Source: a virus
Strand: one strand, 5' to 3'
Length of the DNA: 64,000 nt
IMG/VR virus record: IMGVR_UViG_3300033141_003726
Location: 62,001-126,000 of that record
Shown here in pieces: positions 59,876 through 64,000 of the stretch. The position numbers and the translations under genes were made by a program. The notes under the pieces were generated by a model that was not told the origin of the DNA, did no database searches, and worked only from the letters and a program-made list of their open reading frames with translations. Position 1 is the first letter of the stretch; each line of letters opens with the position of its first letter.

Positions 59876-60496
59876 CTACACTTTTTTTGTAATAACGTTA
59901 TTATATTTATCTACTTCATATCCTTCAGATACGAGCTTCGACTTATTATCAAAATATTTCCATCTGTTACGAGGATCAGTTATATCGTTTAAAATTTTTT
60001 TAAGAAAATATGTACAAGGAATTTTTAATTTAAATCTTTTTATTTCATTTGTTACAAGATTTCTTATTATAAGTTCATCTACTTTCATAATTACTTTTTC
60101 TATTCGCCATTTTACTTCCTTTTCTTGAATAATCCCCCCACTTGGTGTAATATCCTTAAGGGATATATCCCCCCTTGAAACCATACAGTTAAGCTCCTCA
60201 GTTGTAAATTTCTGCTCATATTTAACAACTTGAATCATAATTGGATAATGCTCATTTATAAGTTTTTGACGTATATCATAAATATTCGATTTCACATCTT
60301 TTGTAAAATCAAAATTAAAATCAAATAATTTTTTCTTTTTGTAATCTTTTCCTACATAATGATAAAGAGTAACTCCTTTATCCGTTATGATAGGATTATG
60401 TAAAAAAAGGGGGGATTTAGAACAAAAATTTTTAAATCTTTTTTCAAATTCATCTAGAAAAATTCTCACATCAATTTTTTCATCATTTACTATCAT
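59876..60496 (-). CDS. Hypothetical protein of the replication block
   Basis: 206 residues. Beta-rich N-terminus (VNDEKIDVRIFLDEFEKRF), a KFTTEELNCMVSRGDISLKD segment and a C-terminal YFLKKILNDITDPRNRWKYF helix. No motif recognised. It directly precedes the clamp operon's next gene downstream. Confidence 0.5.
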   Translation of the reverse strand: MIVNDEKIDVRIFLDEFEKRFKNFCSKSPLFLHNPIITDKGVTLYHYVGKDYKKKKLFDFNFDFTKDVKSNIYDIRQKLINEHYPIMIQVVKYEQKFTTEELNCMVSRGDISLKDITPSGGIIQEKEVKWRIEKVIMKVDELIIRNLVTNEIKRFKLKIPCTYFLKKILNDITDPRNRWKYFDNKSKLVSEGYEVDKYNNVITKKV

Positions 60497-60522
60497 TTGA
60501 GTATTACCTCGTTTCCTATATC

Positions 60523-61602
60523 TTAGTAATCTTTGAACTTGGATAGAGCAACATGAATCTCTTTATTAGTCAAGCCTATAATATTATAGGCGTTCTTATC
60601 TTTATCAGTAAGATCAATCTGAATTAGAATATCAGAGTCATCAATAACATTGATAGCTTCATAAAAGCTCCTTCTAGCGATCCAAAATCCATACCCAATT
60701 TGATCTTCATCAATTTTTTCAACGTTTACAACATGTTTAATTCTGGTATAAGCGTCGTCATCTGACTTTATTAATATGTGTTTTTCATCTATTGCCTCTA
60801 TGTAAACTCTCTCATTTACCTCATTATAAACGAATTGCCCTACAAATTCGAGGTTTTCTAAAAAAGAGTCTTTTTTAATATGAATAAATTTATCATGTGT
60901 GTATAAATTTATAATATCATCTGAATCTAAATTTTCAGGTATCTTTAATTCTAAATATTCAACAAATTGAATTTTTATTTCTTTATTTTCATCGCAAATA
61001 AAAAGTTGTTTTTTATCTTTATTAAAATAAATTTGTAATTCTCTGAACGGCAATGCTTTTATAACAGAAACAACCGACCTGTTAAAATCTGCATGATAAT
61101 CTATTTCTTGATCACTATTTAAGACGGCTTCATAAAGACACGTCCCATCCGTACTTACAATCTTATTCTTATAAAAACGAACCCCCCCATAATTTCTAGC
61201 CGACTCATCACCGGCAAATTCCAAGCCTTTTATCATTTTTTGAATGCCCTCAGAACTTAGGCTAAATTTCTTCGCATTATCAAAATCAAAATTTATATAA
61301 TAAAAAAAATCAGAACCAGAGAACGAGTATAAATTATATTCATTATTTCCCACGCAAAAAGCTTTATTTTCTTTTACTTTTAACTCCTCAAAAATAGCAC
61401 AAAGAGCAAGTAATTCCTTACCTGCTACATAGAAGTTATCCACTTTGTCTGGATCAACAGTATGCTGAAATTGAACTTCAGCAATAAAATTATCGCTAGT
61501 TATTCTAAAAACAGATTCTTTAAAATCGAGATAAACCTGATTTTCATTGGCCATTCTAACTAAGTTAGAAAATTTAGAAAATTTCTCTGTAATAATCTTC
61601 AA
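60523..61602 (-). CDS. dnaN: Sliding clamp (DnaN-like)
   Basis: 359 residues, the length of bacterial beta clamps (about 370). A TTG start at 61602 follows AAGGAG by seven bases. The middle (NYGGVRFYKNKIVSTDGTCL, then YEAVL) is the clearest clamp feature: G-V-x-F...S-T-D-x-x-x-L. The protein falls into three similar parts of about 120 residues. It holds the polymerase on DNA and is loaded by the DnaX-like protein. The C-terminal end differs from the usual YVIMPM. Confidence 0.75.
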   Translation of the reverse strand: MKIITEKFSKFSNLVRMANENQVYLDFKESVFRITSDNFIAEVQFQHTVDPDKVDNFYVAGKELLALCAIFEELKVKENKAFCVGNNEYNLYSFSGSDFFYYINFDFDNAKKFSLSSEGIQKMIKGLEFAGDESARNYGGVRFYKNKIVSTDGTCLYEAVLNSDQEIDYHADFNRSVVSVIKALPFRELQIYFNKDKKQLFICDENKEIKIQFVEYLELKIPENLDSDDIINLYTHDKFIHIKKDSFLENLEFVGQFVYNEVNERVYIEAIDEKHILIKSDDDAYTRIKHVVNVEKIDEDQIGYGFWIARRSFYEAINVIDDSDILIQIDLTDKDKNAYNIIGLTNKEIHVALSKFKDY

Positions 61603-61681
61603 TTTGCTTCTCCTTAATGCTTAATTTTTTACATGATATAATATATATTAATTTTAAGAAAATTTTAACTAACATTACACT
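61603..61681. promoter_or_regulatory. Divergent promoter region between clamp and + strand genes
   Basis: 79 bases between two divergent genes, strongly AT-rich. On the plus strand TTAATG, 17 bases, TATAAT (61634-61639) is a possible weak promoter for the 61682 gene. On the minus strand TTAATATATATTATATCATG lies upstream of the clamp. The plus-strand ATG has no ribosome site but is preceded by AACTAACATTACACT, similar to the TNACTAAT motif. Confidence 0.4.
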
Positions 61682-62077
61682 ATGAAGAATTTAACAACAA
61701 TTCAAGTATTTATAGTGTTTCCAAAAAGAAAAGATAAATGGAAATATTATATTAATGACAATCTTAAAGATAGTCATACTCTCCATCGTGATAAAATTCA
61801 ACAACTCATATTACAATATATAAACTCTAAAGCTGGTAATCAAGTAATAGAGCATCTAAACAAATATCATGCTTTCATAGTATATACAAAACAGAATAAA
61901 GTATATAGATTACAAGTCGATAAGGAGTCAGCATTTAAACAAATGAAAGAAAAATTCAACAGAGAAGCATTTAATGCAGATAAAATTTATAAAAAAATAA
62001 AAAAAGAGCAAACAAAAAATGAAGATGATATGTTTATCTCTCAAAATAATGCGCTATTGAAAAAAATCTTAAAATAA
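61682..62077 (+). CDS. Basic small protein of unknown function
   Basis: 131 residues, lysine-rich. A beta part (TTIQVFIVFPKRKDKWKYY) and a helical end (KIYKKIKKEQTKNEDDMF). The stop overlaps the start of the winged-helix gene by one base (TAATG), so the two are coupled. Confidence 0.5.
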   Translation: MKNLTTIQVFIVFPKRKDKWKYYINDNLKDSHTLHRDKIQQLILQYINSKAGNQVIEHLNKYHAFIVYTKQNKVYRLQVDKESAFKQMKEKFNREAFNADKIYKKIKKEQTKNEDDMFISQNNALLKKILK

Positions 62078-62976
62078 TGTATCTTTTAAAAAAAACGCCT
62101 ATGACCAACTTAAACGAAAAACAAAAAGAATTTCAATATCTTATTAACGACATTACTAATGAAAAATCACTTTATTATCTTTTCACAAAGCACACAAAAG
62201 AACCGTCGTATAAAACAGAATATAAAATTATTTACAGACTTGTTAATCTGCAGTATGACGATCAAATAATTGAAAAGTTTTTTAAAACTTTTATCTGGAA
62301 AAATACAAATCTTAAGCAAAACAGAATAAACTCTCTCCGATCGTCTATCCAAAAAGCCAGAGTCTATTATAATAACCATAAAAGCAAGTTTGACTATGAA
62401 TATGATATAATTATTGGACAAGTAGACTACTTTACAGCTTTGACAGTTTATGAAAGAGTAACGCTTAGGGCAATTTTAAGAATTGCAAAAACTATAGGCC
62501 GATTCGATAATTTACAACTATCCTTAAGAAGAATAGCTAAAAAATCAGGAATAACTCCTCCTGCGGTTAATAATAATATTAAGAAACTTATAAAAAAAGA
62601 AATTATAGCAAAAGTAAAAAAAGGTAAAATGAAAGTAGCTACAATTTACACCATAAACAAAGATAGGATACTTAAATCTATTTTTTCCAAAGAAAATCTA
62701 AAAATAGATAGCGTATCTGTTAAATCTAGCAAAAATAAAACTAATGCGAGAATATTCGGCGGGGGGGAGTTGGGCAAAACAGGGTATCTTATCTTAAATA
62801 TGTTTTTAGACAACCCAAAAAAAGAATTTAGCATCCAGGAAATATCTAAAGCATTAGCAATAAGTTTTCCAACCTCTAAAAAGAAAATTGATTTTTTAGA
62901 AAGAGAGAAATATTTAAAATCGAGAGAAGTAAAAACTAAAGGGAGACCTAAAAGAATGTATAGACTAAGAGATTGA
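62077..62976 (+). CDS. Winged-helix DNA-binding protein, candidate replication initiator or regulator
   Basis: 299 residues. Residues 120-200 contain a winged helix (LRRIAKKSGITPPAVNNNIK, then KLIKKEIIAKVKKGKMKVAT); residues 225-299 contain a second one (TGYLILNMFLDNPKKEFSIQ, then EISKALAISFPTSKKKIDFL, ending KGRPKRMYRL). The two are joined by a glycine-rich link with seven G in a row. The N-terminal part is helical. An internal ATG at 62101 is a possible start. It lies ten bases before an 82-bp palindrome, which could be its binding site or an origin. Confidence 0.65.
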   Translation: MYLLKKTPMTNLNEKQKEFQYLINDITNEKSLYYLFTKHTKEPSYKTEYKIIYRLVNLQYDDQIIEKFFKTFIWKNTNLKQNRINSLRSSIQKARVYYNNHKSKFDYEYDIIIGQVDYFTALTVYERVTLRAILRIAKTIGRFDNLQLSLRRIAKKSGITPPAVNNNIKKLIKKEIIAKVKKGKMKVATIYTINKDRILKSIFSKENLKIDSVSVKSSKNKTNARIFGGGELGKTGYLILNMFLDNPKKEFSIQEISKALAISFPTSKKKIDFLEREKYLKSREVKTKGRPKRMYRLRD

Positions 62977-63262
62977 AAGGGGGGACTTTTTTAAATAGAT
63001 TAACAATTCTTATATTAATATATATATATTAATATTAATATATGAATTGTAAACCTATTTAAAAAAGATCCTAATATATACTCCTGTTAAATATGATAAA
63101 AATATAGAAAATATGCCCGCCAAGTGCCGACTTAAATTTTTTTCTGTTTATGTGTATATTAGATATGTAAAGTAGAATTTGTGATATTGTATATCACATT
63201 TAAAAGATCATCTGAATAGATGATATAAAAAATTATTTATATTTATTTATAGGAGGCTATAA
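62977..63262 (+). other. Regulatory intergenic region
   Basis: 286 bases without a gene: the 82-bp palindrome, about 110 AT-rich bases without clear features, then two short inverted repeats, TGTGATAT-TGT-ATATCACA at 63180-63198 and ATCATCT-GAAT-AGATGAT at 63207-63224, and the AGGAGG site of the next gene. No near-consensus promoter was seen. Confidence 0.6.
62986..63067. repeat. 82-bp near-perfect AT-rich palindrome
   Basis: Pairing base n with base 83-n gives 36 matches out of 41. The outer arms read CTTTTTTAAATAG and CTATTTAAAAAAG, the inner arms ACAATTC and GAATTGT, and the centre is TATATATA. Only a handful of the 82 bases are G or C. As RNA it would form a long hairpin; as DNA it could extrude as a cruciform. 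It lies between the stop of the winged-helix gene and the leader of the next gene. Terminator, operator or replication origin are all possible. Confidence 0.85.
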
Positions 63263-64000
63263 ATGGGAATTAATGACTTTACAGAAGATATGTTTAACAG
63301 TGCAATTAAGAAGCACAAAGAGGAAATTGAGAGAGAATCTCAAAGAGGAGCAACATTTGTAAGAAATTTTGAAGATATAGTGTATTCTGCACTTCAGACA
63401 AATCAATTAAAGTTTATACGAATTATTGGTGTTCCGATGGAACACAGATTAGCTTATGATCCATTATATTCACCAAAGCTTGTTTATATTTCCTGGATAG
63501 AAGACGATGGAGGAAATAGAATGCGGGTAGTTTGGCCTAATAGGCTAGAAGATAGAAATTGGCCACTTTATCGAATAATGGATAAAGTTCTCTCTTATGA
63601 TTATATAAGAGAAACTAATAGTAAACTTTATCATTACAGTAAAAAATATCCAAAGCTTTTCAATAGAGTATTTAGAAATTTACGTATAAGAGACATGGAT
63701 CTTAAAGAAGATGGAGAGTTGACTAAAGAATGCAGGGAAAGTATTAATCCTTATGAAACAGGATGGAGACCATCCCAGTATGTGGTTATGAATGTTATTG
63801 ATAGAGCCATGTACGATTGGCACAGAAAAAATAAGCATACAGTAATTCTTTCAAAGAAGTCAACTTTAAGAACTCGTTTAGATGGATCCCAGTATTTTAT
63901 ATATGAGCCGGGAGTACCTAGGACAGTATATGATCTGCTAATGAGTGATGAAATTGCAGGAGCGTATGGATACTTTAAAAAGTATGATATTATTATTAAA
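63263..64000 (+). CDS. Unidentified phage protein (5' part, runs off the window)
   Basis: 246 codons with no stop before the window ends. AGGAGG lies six bases before the ATG. Begins GINDFTEDMFNSAIKKHKEE and includes LVYISWIEDDGGNRMRVVWP and a basic middle. Its own leader has two inverted repeats. The codon use is somewhat less AT-biased than in the preceding gene. No motif recognised; possibly an abundant replication or structural protein given the elaborate leader. Confidence 0.65.
   Translation, partial: MGINDFTEDMFNSAIKKHKEEIERESQRGATFVRNFEDIVYSALQTNQLKFIRIIGVPMEHRLAYDPLYSPKLVYISWIEDDGGNRMRVVWPNRLEDRNWPLYRIMDKVLSYDYIRETNSKLYHYSKKYPKLFNRVFRNLRIRDMDLKEDGELTKECRESINPYETGWRPSQYVVMNVIDRAMYDWHRKNKHTVILSKKSTLRTRLDGSQYFIYEPGVPRTVYDLLMSDEIAGAYGYFKKYDIIIK

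Noticed and set aside
63180-63198. CRP-type operator TGTGA...TCACA
   Set aside because: The half sites are nine bases apart, not six.

Overview
The window is a piece of a large, AT-rich tailed-phage genome, not a bacterial chromosome. It holds a contractile-tail baseplate cassette, a lysis cassette, a nearly complete phage replication module, rIIA/rIIB homologues and a gp55-like sigma factor, with tightly packed and often overlapping genes, no complete tRNA or rRNA gene and no integrase. The stop codons TAA, TAG and TGA all end genes, so the standard bacterial code applies. The host cannot be named. Two M23 peptidases, a lytic transglycosylase and a lipase would suit a diderm host.

Layout. 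1-14.9 kb (+): baseplate hub, OB-fold spike, gp25, J-like and I-like wedge proteins, a collar-type fibre and a 2240-residue fibre. 15-18.5 kb (+): lipase, membrane proteins, M23 endolysin and holin candidate. 18.5-28.2 kb (-): primase, clamp loader, rIIB, rIIA, membrane and secreted small proteins, thymidylate kinase. 28.3-40.4 kb (-): a surface-sugar island with NeuB-like and NeuA-like enzymes, several sialyltransferase-like proteins, GT2/GT4/GT8-type transferases, a sulfotransferase, a methyltransferase and a nucleotide-sugar dehydrogenase carried by a split intein. 40.4-42.5 kb (-): M23 peptidase, lytic transglycosylase and sigma factor. 42.5-50.4 kb (-): many small genes of mostly unknown function, headed by a near-consensus sigma70 promoter. 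50.5-61.6 kb (-): family A DNA polymerase, DHH phosphoesterase, uracil-DNA glycosylase, SNF2 helicase, 5'-3' exonuclease, metallophosphoesterase and sliding clamp. 61.7-64 kb (+): two small-to-medium genes, one with winged-helix domains, then an 82-bp palindrome and a gene that runs off the window.

The most unusual signal is in 44.6-50.4 kb. At least five gene junctions, plus the operon leader, carry a short RNA element on the coding strand that looks like the top half of a tRNA: acceptor-like stem, D-loop-like segment and a TTCGATT-type T arm, without an anticodon arm. Most are followed at once by one of two small hairpins, then the Shine-Dalgarno site and start of the next gene. This looks like tRNA-style punctuation of a polycistronic early mRNA. 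I know of no described system of this form, but I could not search.

The second strong signal is the split intein. Two adjacent genes encode the halves of a UDP-glucose-dehydrogenase-type enzyme, and the intein sits directly before the catalytic cysteine, so the enzyme is inactive until trans-splicing. Third, a TNACTAAT motif recurs seven times upstream of genes and in three cases lies exactly five bases before an ATG that has no Shine-Dalgarno site. All functional names are from motif reading by eye; no database search or folding program was run.
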